Shown here: piece after piece, positions 22,135 through 32,625 of the stretch | How positions within the stretch are numbered: the stretch's first letter is position 1 | Layout of the letters: every line of letters starts with the position of its first letter | Source of the DNA: Gautieria morchelliformis | Lineage: Eukaryota > Basidiomycota > Agaricomycetes > Gomphales > Gomphaceae | DNA length: 64,000 nt | Reading direction: 5' to 3' | Assembly: GCA_015179125.1 (NCBI GenBank) | Contig: WHVA01000162.1 | Span: forward strand, 62,001 to 126,000 | The notes under the pieces: generated by a model | What the model saw: the letters and a program-made list of their open reading frames with translations, nothing else | Databases searched by the model: none | What the model was told of the DNA's origin: nothing | Translations under genes and position numbers: made by a program

Positions 22135-22497
22135 GGGGCTTTTAGGAATAATACTAGGTGGGTGCCTGTGCAAAGCGCGGGGGTTTAGGTCAAATGCATC
22201 GGTAAGGTCAATGCATTGGGGTAAATAAAATGTGTCATGTACAATATATCCTCTTCTCATGTTTCCCATGTCCCCTTTATGTCATGTGCTCCCTGTGTGT
22301 ATATCCTCAAAAGGTGTGATGATTATAAGCATTTTCACCGTATGGGATGTTCATATATACCTATCATCTGCTTCATAAAGGTCTGGGTCGTATGCCTCAT
22401 TATCAGCTGGGTGGCCCAAGGTGCAGGGATACTGACTTAAGGGCCTTGAGGAGCTTTGATAAAGTGTTTCTGTGCTGCAACCTGCACTGCGGTTCTC

Positions 22498-23464
22498 CTA
22501 GTGCACCCAGTATGCGTAGGGTGTTCCCTGGTGTGTAGTGTGCGTACACAGATACAACATGCAGACCTCCCTCTCTACATTTGTGATGGTCCATGCAGCA
22601 ACTCTAGACATGAAAGTGGTAATGGTCTTGACTGAATCATCAGGTATTACAAGATGCCTATTGTCATAATCCACAGGTTTCAAAGCTTTGATAAGGCTTT
22701 CATCTCGAAGAACAGAAAAGTGGCTCCATTCCATAGTTGATGTGCCACTTTGGGAGTCACTGCACTGTCTTGGAACCATGCAGGAATGCCATCAGGAAAT
22801 CCACCATGAAAGGACTCATCAAAATAATGGAATCCATGCACACCAGACACAGTCAAAAGTAAACAGTTTACATGTTACATTCCAGTAGCAATTCCTTGCC
22901 CTTGTGCATTGTGAAATAGATCCTATAGTGATCTTGGGGATCCTTAATTTTGACAATGCTTTTATATAGATATTCCAGCTGATCCTCCGGTGAGAAACAA
23001 TACCAAAATCAAAATAGGGGAAGACCCAAAGTGCAGTTGGATTTGATGTGCTCCTCTATCCCTTCCTTGGTTGTTGTTGAGTAAATCCCAAGCATGAGTC
23101 CTAAGGCAGACAGATGTGATGATAGGCAGGACATTTCTCTCTCTTGTGATGTGTGTCCTCATTTTACTCTGCACAGCTGCGGTTGGTGCTGCAGGCCACC
23201 TATCGCTCCCATCCAAGTTGCCTTCATTGATCGTGTTCCAAGCTTGACAATAAAGGCAGTTGACCCATCAGGCAGTGATGAATTGATCCCTTTGTATCTG
23301 AGGGCTGGGTGCCCCTCGCTCACACTCACATGAGCTAACTCCACTATACATGCCAGGACTGGATAGTACAAAGTCAGATCTATGCGATCTGTTTTGCCTG
23401 GTGACCAAAGAGGCAGTTGAACTGCTAATAACCTCAGTAAATAGCATGTCCTCACCTGTAGCAT
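22498..23464 (-). pseudogene. decayed coding fragments shared by Helitrons A and B (copy A)
   Basis: Minus-strand pieces such as LLRLLAVQLPLWSPGKTD and SEGHPALRYKGI (about 23270-23450) and SDDSVKTITTFMSRVAA-like (about 22590-22650) recur in copy B at 25308-26396 with similar breaks. The family was not recognised. They may derive from a gene fragment captured by the ancestral Helitron. No complete frame remains. Confidence 0.45.
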
Positions 23465-23710
23465 GTCCTCACACTTAGCATGGCCTCACACATAGAAACT
23501 GCTAATAACCTCAGTAGGATAGTGTGTCCTCACCCATAGCGTGTCCTCACCCGTAGTGTGTCCTCACCCGTAGCCTGTCCTCACATGTAGCATGGCCTCA
23601 CATGTAGTGTGCCCCTCAGGTATACTGTGCATAGTGTGTCCCTGTGAATAGCATGTGTTTCCCAAGTGTAGGGTGTCCCCTGAGGGTAGCATGTCCCCCA
23701 TGTGTCCTCA
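23440..23710. repeat. TGTCCTCAC minisatellite in Helitron A
   Basis: About a dozen degenerate units of roughly 17 bp (tag-cgtgtcctcaccc-g). Unit number differs from copy B. Confidence 0.85.
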
Positions 23711-23812
23711 CAGTGAAATTATTATTGTATAGAAGAGAAGATAAATGAATGTCAGAAGTGAATATTAGAGAAATATACTTATATTTGCAAGCAGAGGCTG
23801 TTACTTATCATT

Positions 23813-24291
23813 TGTTGGTGCATTTATGCTCTGCACCAAAATCAAGCATAATATATCCAATTTGTTGTGTGCCTTCCAATTTCTTCTCACATTTTCTTGT
23901 ATTATGCATCCATTTCTCTGGTTATTTTCGAATTTCCACTCATTCCTTATCTCTCTATTTCATCTGTTATTCCTACTTTACAAGCGGCTGCACCAGCGGA
24001 GTCTGAAATGACTTCGACGCGCGAGCTCTTGGCGCTAAGGCCGGGTAGTAGTACATGCGCAGTGGAACACATTTCCCCTCTCTCAGTGACCACTAAATTC
24101 ACTGAGAGGCAAGTAAATTAGTCTAGTAGTCTTTACATTTATTGACTAGAAATCCTCTGTAGTGAATTGATTTCTAGTAGTGTATAATATATTTATAGTG
24201 ACCACTAAATTCACTGAGAGAGTGAATTGATTTCTAGTCTATTCTTTTGAATAACAAGTCCATACCTACTGCCTATATTCCTGTCTCCACA
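23813..24291 (+). mobile_element. solo LTR, family 1 (479 bp), TSD TCATT
   Basis: It starts TGTTGGTGCATTT and ends CTGTCTCCACA, with exact TCATT at 23808-23812 and 24292-24296. The uninterrupted site is visible in Helitron B near 27140 (gttacttatcattaac), which confirms the insertion point. Confidence 0.93.
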
Positions 24292-24639
24292 TCATTAACT
24301 TTGAGCAAAGTCATGGTAATTTATTACTATCTATATACAGTATATAAAATAACATAACAAAAGAACCCACATTGCAAGCAGAAGCTGTTGTTGAACAAAG
24401 TCAGGCAAACTTATTGATGTCTATTTTCGAAAAAAAAGGTGAAAAATATACAGTACATATGGTAAAATACATTTTTTTTCAGCAAAGTTCAGGGATTTTA
24501 TTGGAATGAATTTTTGAAAAATTTCACAAAAATATAAAGCATACATAACTTAAAACACAATAAGAAAAGAAAGACACATGTTAATGGGATTGCATTGGAT
24601 AGAAAAGAGAAACTTACCGACCAATAGAAAGACAGCCAC

Positions 24640-24745
24640 TGCAAGAAAAGCCTGCCAAGACAGTAGGCAGACACCCAACCCCAGCAAGACAAACCCAGCC
24701 ACAGCAAGACAAACCCAGCCACAGCAAGACAAACCCAGTCAAGAG
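24640..24745. repeat. 20-bp tandem repeat in Helitron A
   Basis: Three near-identical units of gcaagacaaacccagccaca lie near the 5' end of Helitron A, at the position where Helitron B has its 34-bp hairpin. Confidence 0.85.
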
Positions 24746-25307
24746 TAAGCCAGCTACCAGTACAGCAAGAGAACACCAGAGCGGAATGACCAGTGACGGC
24801 TCTCCAGCGTTGCTCTCTTTATACTGAGCGAAGCCCATGCACGGACCACCCTCGCGTATGTGGTAGCGAGGGACGCAAGTGGGTCACGTGACCAGCCACG
24901 CTGCCAGCGTCAACTCGCGGCTGCGCCACTTGCTCGTGATTGGACTGGTAAGTGGCGCTGTCTCGCGATTGGTCAGCTGACTAAGCGTACCAATCATGAC
25001 ATAAGCGACGCCCACAACTACCCTGACCTGCGCGATTCACTTTTGGACTAGGTGGGTACCCGCGCTTCGCGCGGGGGTTTAGGTCAAATGCATCAGTAAG
25101 GTCAAATGCATCGGTAAGGTCAAATGCATTGGGGTGAATAAAATGCATCATGTACAATATATCCTCTTCTCATGTTTCCCTTTATGTCATGTGCTCCCTG
25201 TGTGTATATCCTCAAAAGGTGTGATGATTATAAGCATTTTCACCATATTGGATGTTCATATATACCTATCATCTACTTCATAAAGGTCTGGGTCATACAC
25301 CTCATTA

Positions 25308-26396
25308 TCAGCTGGGTTGCCCAAGGTGCAGGGATACCAACTTAAGTGCCTTGAGGAGCTTTGATAAAGTGTTTCTGTGCTGCAACCTGCACTGCAGTTC
25401 TCCTAGTGCACCCAGTATGCATAGGGTGTTCCCTGGTGTGTAGTGTGCGTACACAGATGCGAACATGCAGACCTCCCTCTCTACATCTGTGATGGTCCTC
25501 GCAGCAACTCTAGACATGAAAGTGGTAATGGTCTTGACTGAATCATCAGATATTATAAGATTGTGCCTATTGTCATAATCCACAGGTTTCAAAGCTTTGA
25601 GAAGGCTTTCATCTCAAAGAACAGAAAAGTGGCTCCATTCCATGGTTGATGTGCCACTTTGGGAGTCACTGCACTGTCTTGGAACCATGCAGGAATGCCA
25701 CCAGGCAATCCACCATGAAAGGACTCATCAAAATGGAATCCATGCACACCAGACACATGTCAAAAGTAACAGTTTACATGTTACATTCCAGTAGCAATTC
25801 CTTGCCCTTGTGCATTGTGAAATAGATCCAATAGTGATCTTGGGGATCCTTAATTTTGACAATGCTTTTATATAGATATGCCAGCTGATCCTCTGGTGAC
25901 ACTCTCAGAGAAATAGAAACAATACCAAAATCAGAAATGGGGGAAGACCCAAAATGTAGTTGGATTTGATGTGCTCTGTCCCTTCCTTGGTTATTGTTGA
26001 GTAAATCCCAAGCATGAGTCCAAGGCAAACAGATGTGATGATAGGAAGGACATTTCCTTCTCTTGTGATGCATGTCCTCATTTTACTCCGCACAGCTGCG
26101 GTTGGTGCTGTAGGCCACCTATTGCTCCCATCCAAGTTGCCTTCATTGATCGGTGTTCCAAGCTTGGCAATAAAGGCAGTTGGTTGATCAGGGAGTGGTA
26201 AATTGATCCCTTTGTACCTGAGGGCTAGGTGCCCCTCGCTCACACTCATGTGAGCTAACTGTGCTATACATGCCAGGACTGGATAGTACAAAGTCAGATC
26301 TATGTGATCTGTTTTGCCTGGTGACCAAAGAGGCAGTTGAACTGCTAATAACCTCAGTAGATAGCATGTCCTCACACATAGTGCCTCCTCACCCAT
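25308..26396 (-). pseudogene. decayed coding fragments shared by Helitrons A and B (copy B)
   Basis: The longest open piece (25905-26396) contains LLAVQLPLWSPGKTDHIDL, GHLALRYKGINLPLPDQP and TAPTAAVRSKMRT. A second piece reads YKSIVKIKDPQDHYWIYFTM. Matching pieces in Helitron A confirm a common origin. Function unknown. A captured host gene is possible but not shown. Confidence 0.45.
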
Positions 26397-27030
26397 AGCA
26401 TGTCCTCACACATAGTGTGTCCTCACCCATAGCATGTCCTCACACATAGCGTGTCCTCACCCATAGCATGTCCTCACCCATTGTGTGTCCTCACCCGTGG
26501 TGTGTCCTCACCTGTAGTGTGTCCTCATCCGTAGCATGTCCTCACCCATAGCGTGTCCTCACCCATAGCATGTCCTCACCTGTAGCGTGTCCTCACCCAT
26601 AGTGTGTCCCCACCCATAGCATGTCCTCACCCATAGCACGGCCCCACATGTAGGAGCTGCTAATAACCTCAGTAGATACATGTCCTCACACATACCATGT
26701 CCTCACATGTAGCATGTCCTCACATGTAGCATGTCCTCACATGTAGCGTGTCCTCACATGCAGTGTGTCCCCAAGTATAGCATGTGTAGGGTAGTCTGAC
26801 CCTCAAGTATAGCATGCGTGGCATGTCCCCCATGCAAGTGTCCCGCAAGTATAGTGTGCATAACATGTCCCTTGTTTGTAGTGTGTCCCCCATGCATGGT
26901 GTGTCACCCTGTAGTGTGTGTAGCTTGTCCCTCACCCTGTAGTGTGTGTAGCTTGTCCCTTGTTTATAGCATGTTGCCCTATAGTGTGCATAGCATGTCC
27001 TATAGTGTGTGTAGCATCCCCATGTTTAAC
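26355..27030. repeat. TGTCCTCAC minisatellite in Helitron B
   Basis: Some 25 units of about 17 bp (tagcatgtcctcaccca) to about 26765, then a looser zone with tgtgtagcttgtccct. It is an expanded version of the array in Helitron A. Confidence 0.88.
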
Positions 27031-27402
27031 ATATCCCCAAGAGCCTCAAAGTGAATTTATTGTAGGGGCAATATAACAGAGGGTTTATAGTGAATATTAG
27101 AGGAATAGACTTATTTATATTTGCAAGCAGAGGCTGTTACTTATCATTAACTTTATCAAACCCAGGGAAATTTATTAATGTTTGTTTTAACATAGACAGT
27201 ATACAAAATAAAATAATAACAAAAGAAACTACATTGCAAGCAGAGCCTGTTGTCATTAATTTTAGCAAGTTCAGGATAATGTATTGATATCTATTTCTCA
27301 AAAAAATGTCAAAAAATGTACAGTACATATGGTAAAATACAATAACAAAAGAGGTAAAAATAAGATTACAGTATTTACATTGGATCAAATAGCAATATTA
27401 CT

Positions 27403-27483
27403 CCCAAGGAGACCCAGCAACAGCAAGAGACACCCAAAGAAAGTTTCTCTGGGTGTCTCTTGCTGTTGCTGGGTCTCCTTGGG
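27403..27483. repeat. perfect 34-bp inverted repeat (13-nt loop)
   Basis: 27403-27436 is exactly complementary to 27450-27483; the loop itself contains agaaa-g-tttct, which can extend the stem. It is the strongest hairpin in the window and is not present in Helitron A. Confidence 0.95.
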
Positions 27484-28718
27484 GGTAAAAGAGTAAGCCA
27501 GCCACCAGTACAGTAAGAGAACACCAGAGAGGAATGACCGGTGATGGCTCTCCAGCTCCAGCATTGCTCTCTTTATACTGAGCGAAGCCCGTGCACGGAC
27601 CACCCTCGTGTATGTAGTCGCGAGGGACGCGAGTGGGTCACGTGACCAGCCACGCTGCCAGCGTCAACTCGCGGCTGCGCCGCTCGCTCGCGATTGGACT
27701 GGTTAATGGCGCTGGCTCGCGATTGGTCGGCTGACTCAGCTGACCAATCATGACATAAGCGACGCCCACAACCACCGTTATGGGCCGATTCACTTTTTGA
27801 TATCAGATATATCAGAATAGATATATTTGATGACTCAGGGAGTGGGAATCCTTCGTGCACCCCTGTGCACAGTATATGTGTGAGCTGACTAAGCTCGGTG
27901 GAGCGGGCGCGTCACCAGTTGATGTAGGTCACGTGACCAAGTCCAGGAAGAAACAGGTGAGAACAGAGGAACAAAGGGTCCCAAGCGTTCGCTTTTGGAG
28001 CAGTGTAGTGTAGCCAGTTATAATAGACTCTCAACAAATAATTAGAGAAAACTCTCAAGAATTAAGCTCTGTAGCTATCAAACAAGACTACAATGACTTT
28101 ATGGGATGAAACAGCAATTTCTGGATTGTTCTGGATATTTTCTGGATGTTATGTTCGTACATTTATGGTAGCTACTTATACTAAAATAGTAGTGACTACC
28201 AGTGTTCAAGATAGTGAGTGAATGGGTCAGGATAATATGGAAAATGCTCTACAGGCTGCATACAGCTGTGGGGCAGGAACAATGATGGGGATACTTGTCC
28301 TACTGACAAGTATCTAAGATGGGACCTTGGAGCAGTATACAAAGCCCCTTTCAACATGAAATACACTTCATAATCAGTGGAGCTGGGCAGGGGAATAGAA
28401 TAGAAAAGAATCTTGTGTGTTCTGTGCTGGTGCCAGCAGCCTTGGCAAGGCATTTGCCATCTCTGTACCTCTGTCCTGAGGTAGCTATCCAGTATGTCCA
28501 TAGATAGGACTGTATACTGTAATTTCCATTTTCTCCGATGTCCCTGTATGGGACTATTAGTCCCATAGCAATATTTCTTCTGACAAGGGCCCAGGTGCCT
28601 GCTTTCCAGGGCAGGCACTGCTACTGGTGCATGGATTATTTCTCCCAGATAGTTGCTCAATTAGACGTTGTTTAGACCTTAGAATAATGTGTGATATAGC
28701 TATCCGTTTATTCTAACA

Positions 28719-31457
28719 GGGGCTTGGAGACTGCTGGAATATAAAATGCATGTTCAGGTCCCTGGTGTTATGGCACTTCCAGTCCATTTGCCAGGCCAGC
28801 ACAATGTGATATTTGATCCTCATATGGACCCAGGCATGGCTTTGCAGAGGGCAGAGGGTACTAAGGCCCTGCCCATGGCCTATTTTGAAGCCAATGACAG
28901 ATATCCTAAGGCACGTGAACTACTCTATGTGGAATTTCCTGAGCACTATGTCTGGAAAAAGCAAGCCAAGCAGTGGAAACCTTGCCAGCGGGGTTTCAGT
29001 CTTGGTCACCTTCATTTTGCAAGTCCAGCATCTGGAGAGCGCTTTTACTTGTGAACCCTCCTTGGAGGATGTTCACATTGGCAACAATGTACATTCTTCT
29101 AGGATATATTAGATATCTTTTAAAAAATCAACCATAACTGTGTTTATAGTCCATCATTTTGAGCAACTTGTATATTGTGGATATCCTAAGTTTTTTGAAT
29201 GTTCTGATATTTTAAAAATATGTTTGTATGTGCTAAAGCATGGTGTGTATTGAGATAACAGAGCAATTTTTTCCGATAGGATTTGGATGACTATATGTTA
29301 AACATATATAGCAAAATTTTTAGATGCATGATGATAGAATGTAGAGGCAAGTATGGACCATATGAGTATATGTTAGAAGTATATATGAAGCATGGTATAT
29401 ATATGATGACAGAATGCAGAAGCAAATATGGACAATAACTCTACTGTATTATTATAGATGGTTGAGAGATCTGATTAGAGGGTATGTTTAAAATACTATG
29501 CATGTATAGTACAAAGATATATAACTATTCATGTTTAGACAATAGGGTATACACCTTTTCCTGGGGGAGCAGCAGACTGTGAGAAAGAACTTTAGGGCTA
29601 GGATGAAGCATGCCTTACAGGTACTGGTAACTGTCCCAATTGTGATATATTTTATGAAATATAGATTAGCTAAGCTATATATACATATATATGACAGTTA
29701 TAAACATCCACCCTTACAGTGGTCAGAGGAGCAATGTCATTTGAGGAGCTTAGATCATTTGAGGTGTCCTTTGTCCTACTTACAAGGCTGCATGCCTGGC
29801 AAGGGGCCTGTTAGAAGATGATTCAGAGTGGACACAGTGTCTTCTGGAGGCTGCACATATACAAACAGGTTTCCAGCTCAGGAGGTTATTTCTCACTATT
29901 CTCCTTCGGTGTAACCCTGCTCAGCCTGCTCAAATCTGGGAGGAGTTTCGGGAGCGTATTTGTGATGACCTGGAGTATCAGCTTCAAAATAGGCATGGCA
30001 TTCACCATCCTACCAATGATCAAATCTATGACTTTGGTCTCTTTCTCATTGACAAGATCATATGTCAGGGGGGGAAGTCTCTGGATGAGTTCCCAGATAT
30101 GCCACAGATAATGGGGCACTGGGAGGGATTGGTAGGGAACCGTTGGATAGCTGAGCAGCGGGACTATGACCCAGCTACAGAGCTGGAAAAAGTGGCCACC
30201 AATATTGACAAGCTTAATGTGGAACAGAGGCGTGTCCATGATGAGATCCTCCATTCAGCCATAAATGGAGAGGGTCTTCTGTTCTTTGTCAATGGCCCTG
30301 GTGGTACAGGCAAAACTTTTTCCTGGAACACCCTGGCTCATTCTATCAGAGGAAGGGGTCTTATTGTCCTATGCATTGCATCTTCAGGAATTGCAGCATT
30401 GCTTCTAATTGGGGGCAGAACCTCACATGCTATGCTCAAGCTTCCAATTCTGATTCATGAGGGTTCTCTATGTGACATCAAAAGAGGCTCACCACTGGCA
30501 GAACTTCTCAAGCAGGTCCATTTGATCATATGGGATGAGGTGCCTATGCAGCATCGTGATGTAGTTGAAGCTGTTGACAGAACCTGCAGGGATGTCCTAA
30601 AGCGTCCAGATCGTCCATTTGGTGGTATTACTTCAAAATATGCGGGTCGACCCTCATGATCCCCAGAGTGAACAATTTGCTCAGTGACTCTCTGATGTTG
30701 GTCAGGGAAAGATCTCCCTTTGGACAATTCATTCACACTTCCTCAGCACATGATCTGTGGACCACAGGTCTCAGATCTCATTGCAGCTATTTATCCTAAC
30801 ATTGGTACTGGGGAGGCACTCCAAGACAAATACTTTTTGGAATGTGCCATCCTTTGCCCTCGCAATATGGAAATGGATGAGATTAATGCTGAGGTACTCA
30901 ATGTATTCCCTAGGGATGAGCGTCTCTATCCCAGTGCAGACTTGGTCAAAGGAAATGAAGATGGCAATGTGTATCCTGTGGAGTATCTTAACTCACTCAA
31001 CATGGGTGGGCTTCCTCCATCTCAACTCAGGCTTAAACCTGGAGTGGTACTCATGCTTCTTCAGAATATTGACCTTGGTTGTGGACTCTGCAGTGGTACA
31101 AGGTTGCATCTCATCAATATGACCAACAGGGTACTCTTTGTGAGGATCATTTCTGGACCATTTGCAGGAGAGACTGCATTTATCCCTAGGATTACAGTGA
31201 CACCCACCTCAGACCAATTGTCATTTGAGCTCCAGCATTGCCAGTTTCCTGTCAGGCTGGCCTTTGCCATGACTATCAACAAGTCTCAAGGGCAATCTCT
31301 TGGCACGGTAGGCATAGACTTGCGATACATGGTATTTTCACATGGACAGTTGTATGTTGCAGTGTCAAGAAATAGGAACAGAGTCCATATTCTTTTAGGG
31401 GAGGGGAACAAAACTTCTAATATTGTATACAAAGAAGTGTTGCTGAAGCCTGATTAA
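28719..31457 (+). pseudogene. Helitron Pif1-like helicase part of the Rep-Hel protein
   Basis: The helicase unwinds DNA in rolling-circle transposition. Coding resumes at GGGGC (28719) with RLLEYKMHVQVPG and LPVHLPGQHN. TGA at 29052-29054 falls where CGA would give RTLL, and the 649-bp insertion follows at 29064. The frame then continues with DDSEWTQCLLEAAH (29811 on) through FFVNGPGGTGKT (Walker A, about 30290) and LIIWDEVPM (Walker B, about 30525). At about 30635 the text jumps from FGGITS to NMRVDPHDP: helicase motif III (GDxxQ) is deleted. TGA replaces Trp at 30687-30689 (FAQ-stop-LSDVG). A frame shift follows; the C-terminal part (30720-31457) ends with AMTINKSQGQSLGTVGIDL and YVAVSRNRN. 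Not functional. Confidence 0.82.
29064..29712 (+). mobile_element. 649-bp non-autonomous element, copy 2
   Basis: GGAGGATGTT...AACATCCACC forms a 10-bp inverted repeat with one mismatch. CTT flanks both ends (29061-29063 and 29713-29715), suggesting a 3-bp duplication. Removing it rejoins helicase codons for TLL and TVVRGAMSFEELR. No ORF; superfamily not assigned. Confidence 0.75.
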
Positions 31458-31605
31458 ATATGTATTTCCATTGTATTTAATGTATGTAGTTTCATTTCAC
31501 CAAATAATTCTTTGATTCTATTAACTACCCATGTGCAATGTTAACCCTAAATAATCCGGTGCGAAGCACGGCTCTATTGGCTAGTCTGATATAAATCACA
31601 AGATA

Positions 31606-31835
31606 AACACCCCTATTTACCCGCAGTGCCCTTAAAGCAATGCACACTACTGGTATCATTAGCTAATACCAGTGGGTCAACAAGGACCCACTGTATAGTT
31701 CTTGTATGGGAACTGCTTGACAGCTCCCCATCTTACTTTACCTTACCCTGTCGCTATGTAGCACCTAGAATAACCACAACTTGGTCAAGTTCTGTTTACC
31801 CTTGTGATACAAGGCTTTAAGATCTTTACATAGGG
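31606..31835 (+). repeat. LTR-like repeat, copy in inverse orientation to 56990-57208
   Basis: It shares with 56990-57208 (reversed) an agtgggtc...gacccact hairpin, ggtcaagttctgtt and cccttgtgatacaaggc. It lies just outside the Helitron 3' end. 31836-32625 beyond it has no recognisable gene; 32405-32500 has short cagaagcagagtcgga-type repeats. Confidence 0.6.
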
Positions 31836-32625
31836 GAACCCTCTTCAGAGACCAATTCTATGCTCAGCCATGGTCACTTTCCCAGCACATTCCAACCACT
31901 GAGGTGTCCTTACCTCTGTCCTGGTCCCCAGGGTGAGATCCCAAACCTTTGGCTTTCTTTGGTGCCCATCCAATGGTGTCAGGGTCAGTACATGACTGTG
32001 AGGGCAACACTGATGATGAAGCCACAACCCAAAGATACTCAAGGAGATAAGAGCCGATACTAGGACAGTGACCAACTGTGCAGTGGTAATCCTTAGAGAT
32101 CAAGCTGAGGAAAAGCCACCACACCAGCTACAACCTATCACTGCGCTGGCTGTGATTATATAATCAAAAGATGGAAACCCATATAAGTCTAAGGACCCCC
32201 AATGCCAGTGAGCCTGTATTATACTACACTCTGCAGCCAGGGACAACACTTGGCACTCGCCATCAACCCTGCATCCCCCTGACCTCCCTGACCCTTGATC
32301 AACCCTTGATGCCACATACTACACAAGTTGCTTGACTTCCGACACTGTTTTGAGAGCGGAAGTTGGAAAGTGGAGTGGAATTGGCAAAACAAACAGAACT
32401 GGTGAAAGTTCTCCCAGAAGCAGAATCATTTCCAAAAGCAGAGTCAGAGATGGAACCGGAACCAGAAGCAGAGTCGGAAATGGAGTTGGAACTTGGTGTG
32501 GTGTCAGAACTGGAAAACAGGGTGTCTCCTGACAATCCACCCTTACTCTGATTGAACTTCAGGAAACATATACTGGTTCATCCATTGTGGTTGAGATTTT
32601 GACAAAGAACACTATAGAGGAGTTA

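Larger units (their letters stand above)
22154..25047 (-). mobile_element. non-autonomous Helitron A
   Basis: On the minus strand it begins TCCAAAAGTGAATC (25047) and ends in CTAG at 22154-22157, just beyond a hairpin region that is diverged from copy B. It sits between host A (22153) and the next element. It carries a GGTTGTGGGC-like subterminal box, a TGTCCTCAC minisatellite and decayed coding fragments, and is interrupted by the solo LTR 23813-24291. Confidence 0.78.
25048..27800 (-). mobile_element. non-autonomous Helitron B, head-to-tail with A
   Basis: On the minus strand it starts TCAAAAAGTGAATCGG (27800) and ends with a CCGCGC-GAA-GCGCGG hairpin, TACCCAC and CTAG (25048-25051). It abuts Helitron A with no intervening base. 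The host T lies at 27801. It is colinear with A over most of its length. Confidence 0.82.
22140..28718 (-). mobile_element. 904-bp-family element, minus strand, split by two Helitrons; TSD GGGGC
   Basis: Left piece 22140-22153 (TTTTAGGAATAATA) and right piece 27801-28718 (ending TTCTAACA) together form one copy, matching 6893-7796 reversed. Exact GGGGC duplications flank it at 22135-22139 and 28719-28723. Removing it restores the Helitron reading frame from SHEGAF into RLLEYKMHV. The conserved hairpins (for example 28543-28563) are present. Confidence 0.82.
18041..31584 (+). mobile_element. autonomous Helitron, interrupted by nested insertions
   Basis: A rolling-circle transposon. The proposed 5' end is A|TCTATAGTAT at 18041. 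The 3' end is a GTGC-GAA-GCAC hairpin followed by CTAG at 31581-31584 and then T, matching the A^T target and CTAG terminus rule. A subterminal box (GGTTGTGGGC) lies about 25 bp from the 5' TC, at nearly the same offset as in the two nested non-autonomous Helitrons, which supports the chosen start. It encodes Rep and Pif1-like helicase. Insertions at 22140-28718 and 29064-29712 account for over half its length. Confidence 0.8.

Noticed and set aside
23440-27030. Repeat arrays as a possible CRISPR
   Set aside because: Units are contiguous and degenerate with no unique spacers, and lie in eukaryotic Helitrons.
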